Shown: positions 45,734-56,219, counted from the stretch's first letter. The stretch is 64,000 nucleotides of DNA from Rhizobium sp. NXC24 (GCF_002944315.1 NZ_CP024313.1:62001-126000), one strand, 5' to 3'. The notes: generated from the letters alone by a model not told the origin. A program made the numbers and translations.

Positions 45734-47524
45734 TCACCTGACCTGGACCTTGGCCATTTCCTGACCGTCCGAGCTCATGATATGGGTGGAGCATGCAAGG
45801 CACGGATCGAAGGAATGGAGAGTTCGGAGGATTTCGAGTGGCTGCGACGGATCAGACATAGGCGTGTCAATCAGTGAGGCCTCGAACGCTCCGATATTGC
45901 CGTCCGGATCGCGCGGACTGCCGTTCCAGGTGGTCGGCACCACGCATTGATAATTGTCGATCTTGCCGCCCTTGATCTTGATCCAGTGAGCGAGCGCGCC
46001 GCGCGGGGCCTCGGTGAAGCCGACGCCTTTGACCTCGCAAGGCCAGGTCTCCGGCTTCCATTTGTCGATGAAGGCGGTGGCGCTGTCGCCGGCCTTGATG
46101 TTGGCGACCAGCTTGTTGTGGAAATAGCGCATCTGCCGGCCCGCCCATACGGATTCGAGCGCACGAGCGGCGGTACGCCCTAGTGTCGAAAATAACGCCG
46201 CAGTCGGCAGGCCGAGGTCCTTCAGGACCTTGTCGAGAGGATCCTTGAATTCTGCCTTGCCCTGGGCGTAGCCTAAGACCCAACGGGCAAGCGGGCCGAC
46301 CTCCATTGCGTGGCCGCGCCAGCGCGGCGCCTTGATCCAAGAATATTTTCCGCCTTCGTCCAGCTCTTGAATGTTGGTCTTGGTGCCCTTTGCATTCGGC
46401 CCAAGCTCGTAGTGAGGCACGGTGACACCGTCCCAGGGATGCAGGCCCTTGGCCTCGTCCGGATATTTGTACCAGGAATGACTGACGAATTCCTGGATCT
46501 GCTCTGGATCGCAGTGGTCGACCGGCAGGACTTCGTTGAAATTGCCGTTAATGATCGCCCCGCGCGGGAGCTTCAAGCTCGCCTCGGTGTAGTCATTTGC
46601 GTGTTCCGGAACGTCGCCATAGGCAAGCACGTTCTTGCCCGACAACCCGCCGCCGAAGAGCCAATCCTTGTAGAATGAACCGATCGCCATGATATCAGGC
46701 AGGTATACCTTCTCGTTGAACTCGATCAGCTGGTCGATCACCGACGAAATCAGATTCAATCGTTCCATTGTGATTGCGCCGACGGCTCCCGTACCGTCGA
46801 GGTTGATCGGACAGGGCACTCCGCCGACCAGCCAGTTCGGATGCGGGTTTTTACCGCCAAAGATCGTGTGGATCTTGACGATCTCCCTCTGAAAATCGAG
46901 GGCTTCGAGATAGTGTGCTACCGCCATGAGGTTCGCTTCCGGCGGCAGCTTATAGGATGCATTGCCCCAGTAGCCGTTCTTGAATGGACCAAGCTGGCCG
47001 GATTCGATGAACTTTCTTAGCCGTGTCTGGATGTCTTTGAAGTAACCAGGCGAAGACAATGGCCAATCGGACACCGATTGGGCAAGCGCCGAGGTGGCCT
47101 TCGCATCGGCTGTGAGGGCAGATATGACATCCACCCAGTCGAGCGCATGCAGGTGATAGAAATGCACGATGTGGTCATGAACCTGCAATGCCAGATGCAT
47201 GAGATTGCGGATCGAATTGGCGTTTTCCGGAATGGTGATGCCGAGCCCATTTTCAACCGCCCGCACCGATGTGAGCGCATGGGTTCCGGTGCAGACGCCG
47301 CAGATCCGTTCGGTGAAAGCCCAGGCATCGCGTGGGTCGCGATTTTTGAGAATAACTTCAATTCCGCGCCACATTGTGCCGGTAGAAACGGCATTGCGGA
47401 TGATATTGTCTTCGTCGACATTGACCTCGACGCGCATGTGGCCTTCGATGCGGGTTACCGGATCGACCACAAGACGCTTGCCGGAATTGTCGAGCGTGAA
47501 GCCATCTGGCGTTAGGATGGTCAT
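45734..47524 (-). CDS. hupL: HupL, NiFe uptake hydrogenase large subunit
   Basis: 596 residues. NiFe-site cysteines are Cys75 and Cys78 ([11 protein letters not shown]) and Cys575 and Cys578 (DPCLACSTH). The C-terminal 15 residues after His581 (IMSSDGQ and on) are the peptide removed by HupD. RIEGHMR near residue 25 is also typical. It oxidises H2, recycling hydrogen made by nitrogenase in bacteroids. The start overlaps the hupS stop as ATGA. All active-site residues that I can check are present. Confidence 0.98.
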   Translation of the reverse strand: MTILTPDGFTLDNSGKRLVVDPVTRIEGHMRVEVNVDEDNIIRNAVSTGTMWRGIEVILKNRDPRDAWAFTERICGVCTGTHALTSVRAVENGLGITIPENANSIRNLMHLALQVHDHIVHFYHLHALDWVDVISALTADAKATSALAQSVSDWPLSSPGYFKDIQTRLRKFIESGQLGPFKNGYWGNASYKLPPEANLMAVAHYLEALDFQREIVKIHTIFGGKNPHPNWLVGGVPCPINLDGTGAVGAITMERLNLISSVIDQLIEFNEKVYLPDIMAIGSFYKDWLFGGGLSGKNVLAYGDVPEHANDYTEASLKLPRGAIINGNFNEVLPVDHCDPEQIQEFVSHSWYKYPDEAKGLHPWDGVTVPHYELGPNAKGTKTNIQELDEGGKYSWIKAPRWRGHAMEVGPLARWVLGYAQGKAEFKDPLDKVLKDLGLPTAALFSTLGRTAARALESVWAGRQMRYFHNKLVANIKAGDSATAFIDKWKPETWPCEVKGVGFTEAPRGALAHWIKIKGGKIDNYQCVVPTTWNGSPRDPDGNIGAFEASLIDTPMSDPSQPLEILRTLHSFDPCLACSTHIMSSDGQEMAKVQVR

Positions 47525-48633
47525 CGTGATCTTTCCTGTCCATTGCCGTTTTTAGGATCGGCTTTGCCGCGCTTGGCGGTGACCTGCTTGACGGCGGTGA
47601 TTGCAGCGTGGGCAGCAATCGCCCCACCGACAACACCAGCTGCGGTCATGCCCACCTGGTCCGCAGTGGTTTCTACCCCGAACGGGCTGACCTCCGTCAG
47701 CCGGGAGTAAAAGCTTCCTGCGTCCCAGAAATTTTGTTCCGAGCAGCCAATGCAGCCATGACCCGACTGGACCGGGAAGGAGACGCCGCCATTCCAGCGA
47801 ATGGTCGAGCAGGCGTTGTAGGTGGTTGGGCCTTTGCAGCCCATTTTGTAAAGGCAGTAGCCCTTGCGCGCGCCCTCGTCGTCCCACTCCTCGACGAACT
47901 GGCCGGCGTCGAAATGAGCGCGCCGATAGCACTTGTCGTGGATGCGCTGCGAATAAAACATCTTCGGCCGGCCCTGATGGTCGAGTTCGGGGAGCTTGCC
48001 GAACGTGGTGATGAAGGTGACGACACCAGTCATCACCTCTGCGATCGGCGGACAGCCAGGCACTTTGATGATCGGCTTGTCGCGGATCACTTTGTCGATC
48101 GGCGTCGCCTTTGTAGGGTTGGGCTTTGCGGCCTGAACGCAGCCCGAAGAGGCACAGGTTCCCCAGGCGATGACAGCCAGGGCGCCTTCGGCCATCCATT
48201 TGAGTTTCTCGACGAAGGGTCGCCCGCCATCGATGCAAAACATCCCGCCTTCGTTGAGCGGCGGATTGCCTTCGACAGCGAGAATGTACTTTCCCTTGTG
48301 CTTCTCCCTGGTCTCTTCAAGAATCGCCTCGGCCTGGTAGCCGGCCGCCGCCATGATAGTATCGTCGTAATCGAGTGAAATCATCGACAGGACCACATCC
48401 TTGGCCAGCGGGTGGGCCGAGCGGATGAAGCTTTCCGAGCAGCAGGTGCATTCGAGCCCATGCATCCAGATTACCGGCACACGCTCGTTGGTTTCGAGCG
48501 CCTCGGCGATCGCCGCGGCCGTATCGGAGCCAAGGCCGAGGCAGGCAGCCGTCAGGCTGCAGAATTTCATGAAACTGCGCCGGGTTATGCCCTGGCGACG
48601 GATAACATCGTAAAACGTTTCGGTCGCGGCCAT
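47521..48633 (-). CDS. hupS: HupS, NiFe uptake hydrogenase small subunit
   Basis: 370 residues from ATG 48633 (after GGAGGAGCAGC); a longer frame starts at 48675. The twin-arginine signal TRRSFMKFC (Arg18-Arg19) exports the folded HupSL complex. Fe-S cluster cysteines include [24 protein letters not shown] and GHGCIGC. A C-terminal membrane anchor lies near residues 325-350. It carries electrons from HupL to HupC. The 92 bases upstream, and the end of the monooxygenase gene before it, show no recognisable -24/-12 promoter, unlike the NifA-dependent hupS promoter of R. leguminosarum; read-through from the monooxygenase gene is possible. Confidence 0.98.
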   Translation of the reverse strand: MAATETFYDVIRRQGITRRSFMKFCSLTAACLGLGSDTAAAIAEALETNERVPVIWMHGLECTCCSESFIRSAHPLAKDVVLSMISLDYDDTIMAAAGYQAEAILEETREKHKGKYILAVEGNPPLNEGGMFCIDGGRPFVEKLKWMAEGALAVIAWGTCASSGCVQAAKPNPTKATPIDKVIRDKPIIKVPGCPPIAEVMTGVVTFITTFGKLPELDHQGRPKMFYSQRIHDKCYRRAHFDAGQFVEEWDDEGARKGYCLYKMGCKGPTTYNACSTIRWNGGVSFPVQSGHGCIGCSEQNFWDAGSFYSRLTEVSPFGVETTADQVGMTAAGVVGGAIAAHAAITAVKQVTAKRGKADPKNGNGQERSR

Positions 48634-48724
48634 GCTGCTCCTCCACCTTCCCAACCCTGAGGCTTTCTTATCCACTGAGCGATTTTAATCCTCGATCTCA
48701 ACTCGACCCCATGGCGAGCGCCTT

Positions 48725-50668
48725 TCAAACCGCTTCAGCCGATGCCTTTGACTGTGAGCCGACGTTCCCCATCGTGTGGTAGTCACGGAGGTCTGCCTCC
48801 TTCGTCAGGTTCCAATAGTCGATAAGGCGCCAAGGGCTGTTTGTTACGATCCGCCCCCGGGCATTGCGGAAATAGGTGGACATGCCGGGATGGCTCCAGA
48901 TCATCTTCTGGTGCATTTCTTGGATCGTTCGATTGTAGCGTTGACAGACGTCTTGCCGGCATTCCACCTCGGAGAGCTTCTTTTTTCCCATCTGGCGCAG
49001 AACGCTCAGCACGTAATCCAGCTGGCTTTCAATGGTGAAGATAAAGTTCCCGCGATGACCGAGGGCTGTATTGGGGCCGTAAAGCATGAAGAAGTTCGGG
49101 AAACCCGGCACGACGGTACCAAGATACGCCTGACAGTCGTCATCGTTCCAAGCTTCACGTACTGTCACGCCATCGCGTCCGAATATCTGAACTGGAAGCA
49201 AGAAGCGCGTGATATCGTAGCCGGAGGCGACGATGAGAACATCTGCCTCATGGCTGTCGCCATTTATCGCTCGGATCGACTTGCCTTCAACCTGTGCAGC
49301 AGCGCTGTCCACCAGACTGACTTGCGGCTTCAGAAGGGTGCTGTACCAGCCATTGTCCAGGAGCATTCGCTTGCCGAACGGCGGGTAGGGGGGAATGACC
49401 TTGGCCAGTAGGTCGGGCCGCCCGGCCAGCTGTTCTTCGATATATCGTGTACACGTCTCGCGGTGGCCGTCGTTCATGGCATTCACGGAGCGATCGGGAT
49501 GCGGCCACGCCGGATCCTTCTGCAGGGACTCGTGCACTTGGGTATCAAAAATCCAACTGAGCCGGAGCCTATAGAGCCATTCGTAGTGCGGTAGCGCGCG
49601 GAGCAAGAACTGCATCGACTCGGGGACCGACATAAGAAATTTTGGAAAGGGTGCCGCCCATTGGCGAGATCGTTGGAAGATTGTCAAGGCACTCACCCGA
49701 TCGGCGATGGCCGGGACAATCTGCATCGCCGATGCGCCGTTTCCGATCACAGCCACGCGTTTGCCGTCGAGCGTAACCCCGGGGTCCCAATTGGAGGTGT
49801 GCACCAACGGTCCGTCGAAGTCACGCAGGCCGGGAATGTTTGGCCATTTCGGCGTCGTAAATCCGCCCACGGCTGAAATGACCACATTGGTTACAAGGGT
49901 TTCTTCCCGCCCGTCTGGCAAGCGCAATCGAGAATGCCAAGTCCGGCTTTCCTCGTCATAACGAGCAAACAGGCATTCCGTGCCGTAGCGGATTGAGCTT
50001 TCAATCCCGAACTCGCAGGCGACCCGGTTGAGGTATTCATCGATTTCCTGCTGCAACGGGAAGAACTTGCTCCAGTCGCCACTGGCAAATGTGAAGGAGT
50101 ATAGATGTCCGGGCGTGTCGACCCCGCAGCCAGGGTAGCGATGTGAATGCCAGACCCCGCCTGTGCGGTCTTGCTTTTCGATCTGGATGTAAGAAACGCC
50201 CAGTTGTCGCAGCCGAACTGCGGCTGCGATCCCAGACATGCCGGCTCCGATAACAAGTATGCGAAAATTGTCCGGCAAACACACCGGATCAGGAACCGCG
50301 CCTGAATATCTCCGGAGCTTATGGATCATCATGTCAGCATATTCCGGCGGAATAGGCTCAGCCTCTGACATGGAGAGCATGCGGATCAACTCTTCTGCCG
50401 ATAAGTCTGCTCTTGCGATGGGAACGCCTTGGCGCCAAGCCATGATGGCGCTCAGCGCTGCATCGCGAATCTCCGCCTGCAATTCGATTGCCAGACCACC
50501 TGAGTCGTTGTCGTCCCAGCCGCTTTTGGCAGGAATAAACGGTGGACTAAGCCAATATTCTCGTCCTGTGAACTGATAAAGCAGGAGCAACAAGGTTGGG
50601 ATATTGGCCGAAGGGAGTGCTTCGGCGATACGCTGGCGAAACTGGTCGATGTCTTCTAAGTGAGCCAT
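48725..50668 (-). CDS. Baeyer-Villiger-type flavin monooxygenase
   Basis: 647 residues. A non-conserved N-terminal extension of about 130 residues precedes the FAD-binding ILVIGAGMSGIAAAVRL (about 136). The BVMO-type fingerprint FDGPLVHTSNWD (about 285) and the NADPH-binding VAVIGNGASAMQ follow. The long N-terminal extension recalls 4-hydroxyacetophenone monooxygenase. Such enzymes insert an oxygen next to a ketone using NADPH and O2. The gene ends 92 bases before hupS, on the same strand. The substrate is unknown; the nearby EgtD-like methyltransferase and P450-ferredoxin pair suggest a shared pathway, which is inference. Confidence 0.85.
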   Translation of the reverse strand: MAHLEDIDQFRQRIAEALPSANIPTLLLLLYQFTGREYWLSPPFIPAKSGWDDNDSGGLAIELQAEIRDAALSAIMAWRQGVPIARADLSAEELIRMLSMSEAEPIPPEYADMMIHKLRRYSGAVPDPVCLPDNFRILVIGAGMSGIAAAVRLRQLGVSYIQIEKQDRTGGVWHSHRYPGCGVDTPGHLYSFTFASGDWSKFFPLQQEIDEYLNRVACEFGIESSIRYGTECLFARYDEESRTWHSRLRLPDGREETLVTNVVISAVGGFTTPKWPNIPGLRDFDGPLVHTSNWDPGVTLDGKRVAVIGNGASAMQIVPAIADRVSALTIFQRSRQWAAPFPKFLMSVPESMQFLLRALPHYEWLYRLRLSWIFDTQVHESLQKDPAWPHPDRSVNAMNDGHRETCTRYIEEQLAGRPDLLAKVIPPYPPFGKRMLLDNGWYSTLLKPQVSLVDSAAAQVEGKSIRAINGDSHEADVLIVASGYDITRFLLPVQIFGRDGVTVREAWNDDDCQAYLGTVVPGFPNFFMLYGPNTALGHRGNFIFTIESQLDYVLSVLRQMGKKKLSEVECRQDVCQRYNRTIQEMHQKMIWSHPGMSTYFRNARGRIVTNSPWRLIDYWNLTKEADLRDYHTMGNVGSQSKASAEAV

Positions 50669-51452
50669 GGATTAGGTTCCTGCGGTTGAAAGGATCTGGA
50701 CCAATCGGCCAAGGCCTCGCGCCCGGATGCGATTGTTATCCAAGCGCGCGGGTTCCACGACGGGCTTTGGGGGAGATTCTGCAGCAATTCGGCAAATATC
50801 TAATTCAAAACGCGCCGGACGGACGGCATTGATCGCCGCGAGCAAAAAGCCGCCTATTGAGGCGCCGTCAGATTGGAGGTTATGACGACGATGAGGGTTT
50901 GCTCGTGCGTTCGTCGCGACTACCCAAGCACAACCGAATGCGTCTGCGCGGCCACGGCTCGATATTCCTCGGCGAACATGGCTTGTACCTTCTTCCGGAT
51001 CTGGAGCGTCCCGCTCTCGGACGACCGGGCATAGGTCCCGGCAGATAGTTTGGTGCTAGCATTTCGACATCTCCATGCGGTACCCTCGGCGTAACGCGTC
51101 TTCAAATGCTTCGCAGCAATATGCGTGCCAAAGGAAAAATGTTTTCTAGTTCAACATACTCGATCAAACCGCCGGGCGCGCATAACCGGCGTTTGTCGCA
51201 CATCGGACAACAGCCAGCGACTTTGACCCATTAACCGCCTGACGAGCGCGAGAGCCTGCTGCCGATCTCACCGCCCGGACATCGAGTTCGGGGCAGAGCG
51301 TCTCGACGGCGAATGTCGCCCGGTCCGCTACGCCTGATGCTTCCTGGCGCTTTGGCCGAAAGGGCACAACAACTTGTTGCCAGATTTTGGAATGGCTTGT
51401 TATTGCCAATTGCATGCAGGGTTTGGCTCTTCAGTGGCGGGAGGATTTGTTC
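50669..51452. other. Large gap without a recognised gene
   Basis: About 780 bases between the methyltransferase and the monooxygenase genes. Around 50920-51105 the minus strand has a protein-like stretch (RKKVQAMFAEEYRAVA) broken by stops, which may be a gene remnant. Nothing else was identified, including no -24/-12 pair before the monooxygenase. Confidence 0.35.
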
Positions 51453-52475
51453 TTAGGTCGCCTTTTCCAGCACATGAATATCTGAGCCGGCGTCATCTGA
51501 AAGCACATCAACCGACACAAGCCCTGCCAGGTTCGCGCATTCTCTGAAAAACTCTTCCGAAAAAGAAAACGAGTTCTTCAAATGCAGCCGATCACCATTT
51601 TTTAGTTCGATGCTTTTTCCTTTGAGTCGAAACGACAAATTCCTATTCACGATCGCGGTATGGATTACCTGCATGAAGCTGTCATCACCTCTTATATCGG
51701 CCTCATACTCAAACACTCCTGGATCGAAGTTATCGTCGACGGGTAATTCTGCCTTCATCCGATAAAATACGTTTAGCTGAAATTCTGGATGCGCTTCGTA
51801 GTAGGCTTTTGCAACATCCCACCTCAAATCCGAGCCAATGGAGATCGCAAGCCAACACCTCTCAGCGCTGTTCGATATCCTCCGCAACGCGTCGATGACC
51901 GCCGCAACCGGAGGAGCATCACTCATGGCAGCGGCAAGATTCCCAAATGTCCGCCCAAACATGACGACCAAAGCCGTTTCCTCATCGGAAAAAAAGCGTC
52001 GCCCAGAAAATATGTCGTCCCGTATAAATTCGATCTTCAGGTCGAAAGATGGTGGCGACTGCTCTATGTCCGAGAGGAACTCGTTCGAGCGATCAACCAG
52101 TACGCAACGTGCGGTTTTTCCGCGCAACTCCGTTGCAAGGGGAAGGGTCTTCTGCTGAAATGCTCGCACCGTTCCGGGGCCGAAGTCGAGAATTGACACC
52201 CCTTCTGGAGATCGCTCGTCCTGTGGCCATCGGACATACTCTTTTACTCTCTGCTGAAGTTCTCGTGCCAGCCTGATCTCGGCGTCGACCATATTGGTTG
52301 TCCCGGTTTCGAGCGCATTGTTCATCCTCTGGGTTTCAGCCCTTGCCCACAACAGCGAGCCGCTCATCGAATTGCCGTCCCGATCACACCCAGTGTGGTG
52401 AGCGTATTGTTCGGGACCTAAGTCTGGCGCATATTTTTGTTGAAACAGCTTCAAACTCGTTTCAAGAAAGCTCAC
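51453..52475 (-). CDS. EgtD-like SAM-dependent methyltransferase
   Basis: 340 residues of the histidine-specific methyltransferase (EgtD, DUF2260) family. The SAM site is ILDFGPGTVRA (about 94-104) and LVDRSNEFL. FGRTFGNLAAA (about 173) corresponds to the GSTLGNF-like motif of the family, and HLKNSFSFSEEFF (about 300) to the late region. EgtD makes hercynine by trimethylating the alpha-amine of histidine, the first step to ergothioneine. No EgtB gene is nearby, so another amine substrate is possible. A -24/-12-like element lies about 160 bases upstream. Confidence 0.75.
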   Translation of the reverse strand: MSFLETSLKLFQQKYAPDLGPEQYAHHTGCDRDGNSMSGSLLWARAETQRMNNALETGTTNMVDAEIRLARELQQRVKEYVRWPQDERSPEGVSILDFGPGTVRAFQQKTLPLATELRGKTARCVLVDRSNEFLSDIEQSPPSFDLKIEFIRDDIFSGRRFFSDEETALVVMFGRTFGNLAAAMSDAPPVAAVIDALRRISNSAERCWLAISIGSDLRWDVAKAYYEAHPEFQLNVFYRMKAELPVDDNFDPGVFEYEADIRGDDSFMQVIHTAIVNRNLSFRLKGKSIELKNGDRLHLKNSFSFSEEFFRECANLAGLVSVDVLSDDAGSDIHVLEKAT

Positions 52476-52636
52476 AGATGTTCTCCTCTGTGTGTGGCGA
52501 TGGATTAGCGACAGGCGAAACTTCGCACAGGAATTTCATTTTGCGCGGCGGCCCTCTGTGCCATATGTATGTCTACCCGTCTTTCGTGTGCGGCCGACCG
52601 TCGGATTTTGCTCCTCCAGCAAGTCGGCGGCGGTTT

Positions 52637-52654
52637 AGGCATTATTCAGGCCAA
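52637..52654 (-). promoter_or_regulatory. Candidate sigma-54 element upstream of the EgtD-like gene
   Basis: On the minus strand TTGGCCTG, AATA, ATGC: GG and GC are separated by exactly ten bases, with four differences from the consensus. About 55 bases further upstream, 52706-52731 is an imperfect inverted repeat (GGTGTCCG facing CGGAAACACC) that could bind a regulator. It is not a NifA TGT-N10-ACA site. Confidence 0.4.
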
Positions 52655-53134
52655 GCCGGAACATCGTTTTAAAAACAATGAAATGATACTCACGCACCTT
52701 TGACGGTGTCCGGCATTGTCGGAAACACCGCAACGTCGCTACGTTTGCTCTCCACCGTTATGCCAGTTTCTTCCGCGATCACGCTGCGTCGATTTTGTTA
52801 GCTCCCCGACAAAGGCCTTTTCAGCTTGCTCGGATCAAACAGCCGAAGAGCGCCGGGAAGATTGTTTTTCGGCCGACCAACGGAACTGGCATGAATTTTG
52901 AAGTCTCTATACGAGGCGATCGGCGCGTCCGGCACGTTTGAGTGGCCTCGTCATCGGGGGAGTGTCGGGTCGCAATCGACCGAACGACCCGATAGCGACT
53001 GTCACGAGCCGGCGTTGCCGAATATCGGCAATCTTGCCCTCTTGGCTTTTGACGGGCGGGTGAACCGCGACACTGAGACTTCAGCTGCCAAAGAACAACA
53101 CGGCGCAAGGCCGCCGCAAAGGAGATATCAACTC

Positions 53135-54349
53135 GTGAGTCACCCAATTCCAGATCATGTTCCGCGCGAAATGGTGAGTGGCTTCAGCTTGTTCACATCA
53201 CCCGGCATGCAACGCATCTCCAATGGCGATCCCCATGCAGCCGCCGCTCGTGTTCACGCCGGGCCTCCAATCTTTTATTCACTGCACAATACGCGTGATG
53301 GTCGTGGCACTTGGCTCATCACCCGGGCCAAAGACCAACGCAAAGTGCTGCAGGACCTCGATACTTTTTCCAGCAACCGCAGCCTTTTCGCCTCCGCGCT
53401 CGATGACGACTGGCCGTTGATCCCACTTGAGCTCGATCCACCGGCCCACGGCCTTTTTCGCTCCCTGCTTAATCCCCTGTTTTCGCCAAAACGAGTGATG
53501 GCGCTGGAACCCTCCATCCGTATGCGAGCAATCACCATTGTCGAAAACATCTCCGCATCGGGCAGGAGCTGCGAGGTGATGAAAGACTTTGCCATTCCGT
53601 TCACAGTTGGCGTCATTCTTCAGTTTTTGGGAATATCGGCTGAACGGCTCGACATATTTGTCGGCTGGGCGAAAGGCTTGCTTCACGGAGACAAGGTCCA
53701 ACGATCGGCAGCGGCTCGAGCTATTCTGGAGTTTATCGATGAACTTGCGGCCTTGCGCCGCAAAGAACCCGCCGACGATTTCATGACCTTCGTTGTGCAG
53801 GCACAGATTGATAACCGTCCGCTGACCGACAAAGAAGTCCGCGGCATCGGCGTATTATTGTTCGTCGCGGGACTCCATACGGCCGCAGCCGCGATAGGCT
53901 TTGACTTGGCCCATCTGGCGCGCAACCCAAAAGACCAGAGTTTATTGCGCAGTCAACCGGAACGGATTGTGCTCGCAACCGAAGAATTGTTGCGGGCCTA
54001 TTCGACCGTACAAATGATTCGGGTGGCAACAAAAGATATCGTCTTCGAAGGCACGCCGATTCGCAAAGGGGATTATGTTTGCTGCGCCACGATGATTGCC
54101 AATCGTGATCCGGCGGAGTTCGAGGATCCCAATATGATTGACCTGGCACGCGAGGACAACTGCCACACCGCGTTCGCCGTAGGCCCCCATCGTTGTCTTG
54201 GCTCGCACCTTGCCCGGCGGGAGATCATCATCGGGTTGGAGGAATGGCTGTCTCATATCCCTCATTTCCGAATCAAGGAAGGTACCGCCCCAATAACCCA
54301 TGGCGGCCATGTGTTCGGGATCGAGAATCTCGTCCTGGACTGGTCATAA
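53135..54349 (+). CDS. Cytochrome P450
   Basis: 404 residues from a GTG at 53135, chosen because AAGGAGA lies at the right distance and the length is then typical; the frame is open from 52898, which would add 79 non-P450 residues. I-helix LFVAGLHTAAAAIG has the AGxxT oxygen-activation motif, EELLR is the K-helix ExxR, and FAVGPHRCLG carries the heme ligand Cys354. It is a soluble class I P450, so it needs a ferredoxin; one is encoded 34 bases downstream. The substrate is unknown. P450 genes are common on rhizobial symbiotic plasmids, for example in gibberellin clusters, but those partners are absent here. Confidence 0.92.
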   Translation: MSHPIPDHVPREMVSGFSLFTSPGMQRISNGDPHAAAARVHAGPPIFYSLHNTRDGRGTWLITRAKDQRKVLQDLDTFSSNRSLFASALDDDWPLIPLELDPPAHGLFRSLLNPLFSPKRVMALEPSIRMRAITIVENISASGRSCEVMKDFAIPFTVGVILQFLGISAERLDIFVGWAKGLLHGDKVQRSAAARAILEFIDELAALRRKEPADDFMTFVVQAQIDNRPLTDKEVRGIGVLLFVAGLHTAAAAIGFDLAHLARNPKDQSLLRSQPERIVLATEELLRAYSTVQMIRVATKDIVFEGTPIRKGDYVCCATMIANRDPAEFEDPNMIDLAREDNCHTAFAVGPHRCLGSHLARREIIIGLEEWLSHIPHFRIKEGTAPITHGGHVFGIENLVLDWS

Positions 54350-54383
54350 CTCCAGCGCCGCTGTGCAGAAGCGGAGGTTAGGC

Positions 54384-54602
54384 ATGCACATCATCGTCCA
54401 CAATGCCAAATGCCATGGGCACGCGCGATGCTGGTCCCAAGCGCCGGAGATCTTCAAGCTGGATGAGGATGGTTATATCCTGCCCGGCAATATCGACGTT
54501 GCTGCAGGGAACGAGTTCTGCGCATCACGCGGTGCTCGATCATGCCCCGAACGTGCACTAGAAATCATCCGCTCATCCGATACAGCGCCAGTTATGGCGT
54601 GA
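54384..54602 (+). CDS. 3Fe-4S type ferredoxin, P450 electron donor
   Basis: 72 residues from ATG 54384. Cluster cysteines are Cys in NAKCHGHARCW (C-x5-C, with the middle ligand position replaced, as in P450-associated 3Fe-4S ferredoxins) and ARSCPERAL near residue 54. APEIFKLDEDGYI is typical of this family. It follows the P450 by 34 bases, so the two are almost certainly co-transcribed. No ferredoxin reductase is encoded nearby. Confidence 0.88.
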   Translation: MHIIVHNAKCHGHARCWSQAPEIFKLDEDGYILPGNIDVAAGNEFCASRGARSCPERALEIIRSSDTAPVMA

Positions 54603-54691
54603 ACTGGTGCTTTGGACTTGCAAGGATGAGCAGACGTAACAGGCTCTTCAAATGCCGCTAGCTGCTAATATTCGTCGATGTCGCTCAGGTC

Positions 54692-54786
54692 TGTCGGCTA
54701 TGCGACAATGGCGGACTTGCAAGCGAGCTGTTTCAAAAAAGTTACCCCGCAAAACAAAGAGTTTTTCCTGCGGCATGCATATTGCT
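54692..54786 (+). promoter_or_regulatory. NifA site plus sigma-54 -24/-12 promoter
   Basis: TGT-CGGCTATGCG-ACA at 54692-54707 is a perfect NifA upstream activator sequence (TGT-N10-ACA). At 54771-54786, CGGCATG, CATA, TTGCT matches the -24/-12 consensus except for the leading T; GG and GC are ten bases apart. The two elements are 65 bases apart, close for NifA but feasible. The porin gene starts about 300 bases downstream, with no other supported gene between. The remainder of 54603-55088 holds nothing else I recognise. Confidence 0.6.
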
Positions 54787-55088
54787 GCGAGCCATTCGCA
54801 AACGCTTCACGAACAAAGTTAACAGAGCGGAAATGTCGATAATGTCAGCAAAATGCTCTCTGCCGCGGCCTACCTTCTGTCGTCAGATTTCCAGACGCAA
54901 TGGAGGGATCTGGCCTTGTTTCCTAGTCAGGCCGAATTCTCGCTTTTGAAAGCGTAGCAATAGGCTGGCTTGCTCAAGGGAATGAATACCCCAAATCCGA
55001 AGCATTGGAATTCGCATTCAACGGCGATTGCTGAGCACGCGTTCAGCGCGCGTGATGAATTCTCGTCGACCTAAACATTGGAGCCTCA

Positions 55089-56123
55089 GTGAATATCAAA
55101 CCCATTCTTCTCGGCGCGATTGCAACACTTTCGGTCGCGCCTTCAGTCCGCGCTGTCGATCAAGTCGTCGCCATCGAGCCGGAACCGGCTGAACTTGTCG
55201 GTATCTGCGATGTCTACGGCAAGGGCTATTTCTATATCCCTGGATCTGAAACCTGCATGCAAGTCGGGGGTATGGTCCGCACGCAGGCATCGTCATACAA
55301 TCCTTACGCCCCAATTGAACCCAGCGGCACCACCTGGCTGACGCGAAGCGAAATCTATGTCAATTCGGCGTCGGAAACTGAATATGGCATCCTGAAGACG
55401 ACGACGACTCTAAGGTTCGATTATACGGACGATAGTAACACGATCGGTGCCGATCTGCCTTTGGCGAATATCTCGCTTGGTGGTGTCCTTATCGGCCGCG
55501 CCGGCTCTCAATATAATGATTGGATCGGCTACGCCGGCAATGTCATCAATCCGGACGTGATCGGCAACGGCCCTATTAAATTGAATCAGTTGTCGTATTT
55601 TTATGATTGCGGCAACGGCATGTTCGGAGTTGTCTCGATCGAAGACAGTTTCTCGACGAGTGTGAATCCTGGGAGCGCAGATCATTATGCGCCGGACGCG
55701 GTGTTAGGTCTTGGCTACAAGACCGGATCTTGGTCGGTAAGAGTTGTCTCCGGTTATGATTCCATTGTCGGGGAGGGCGCAGTCAAGGCTCGTATCGATG
55801 CCGATTTCGGCCTACTCAGTGCATTCCTTATGGGAGCCTGGAATACAGACGGCAGCAAGATCAACAAATATGCAAACGGTGACGTTACTGGAAGCAGCGG
55901 CGATTGGGCGTTCTGGGGCGGCAGTACCGTCAAGATCAACGATAGGCTAAACTGGAACACGCAGTTCGCATACGCCGACAACAAGACGTTCCAGGCGGCG
56001 ACAACCATCGAATGGTTCGCAACCAGGGACCTGAAAATCGAGCCGGAAATATCCTATGTGAACTACGACAGCATCAAGGATGACACTTGGGCCGGTGCGC
56101 TTCGGATTCAGCGGTCGTTCTAA
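55089..56123 (+). CDS. Porin of the alphaproteobacterial Porin_2 (RopA-like) family
   Basis: 344 residues from a GTG. A signal peptide (KPILLGAIATLSVAPSVRA) ends near residue 22. The mature protein starts in the way of RopA-type porins, with GICDVYGKGYFYIPGSETCMQVGG, a two-cysteine loop. It continues as beta-strands ending in the C-terminal phenylalanine needed for outer-membrane assembly. It forms a general diffusion pore. The length is typical. The strong NifA/sigma-54 signal about 300 bases upstream suggests induction in bacteroids, which would make it a symbiosis-specific porin. Confidence 0.9.
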   Translation: MNIKPILLGAIATLSVAPSVRAVDQVVAIEPEPAELVGICDVYGKGYFYIPGSETCMQVGGMVRTQASSYNPYAPIEPSGTTWLTRSEIYVNSASETEYGILKTTTTLRFDYTDDSNTIGADLPLANISLGGVLIGRAGSQYNDWIGYAGNVINPDVIGNGPIKLNQLSYFYDCGNGMFGVVSIEDSFSTSVNPGSADHYAPDAVLGLGYKTGSWSVRVVSGYDSIVGEGAVKARIDADFGLLSAFLMGAWNTDGSKINKYANGDVTGSSGDWAFWGGSTVKINDRLNWNTQFAYADNKTFQAATTIEWFATRDLKIEPEISYVNYDSIKDDTWAGALRIQRSF

Positions 56124-56219
56124 ATCGACGGGGAGGGAGCAGATAGCCTCTCGAGAAGCTCGCGCTCGATAAAGTCCATGATCGCGTCTCAAGCTTTTTT
56201 GCACTTGCTTCTTGGCGGG

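Noticed and set aside
52888..52902. Sigma-54-like TGGCATG-N4-TTGA before the P450 gene
   Set aside because: The -12 GC is replaced by GA, and no upstream NifA site was found.
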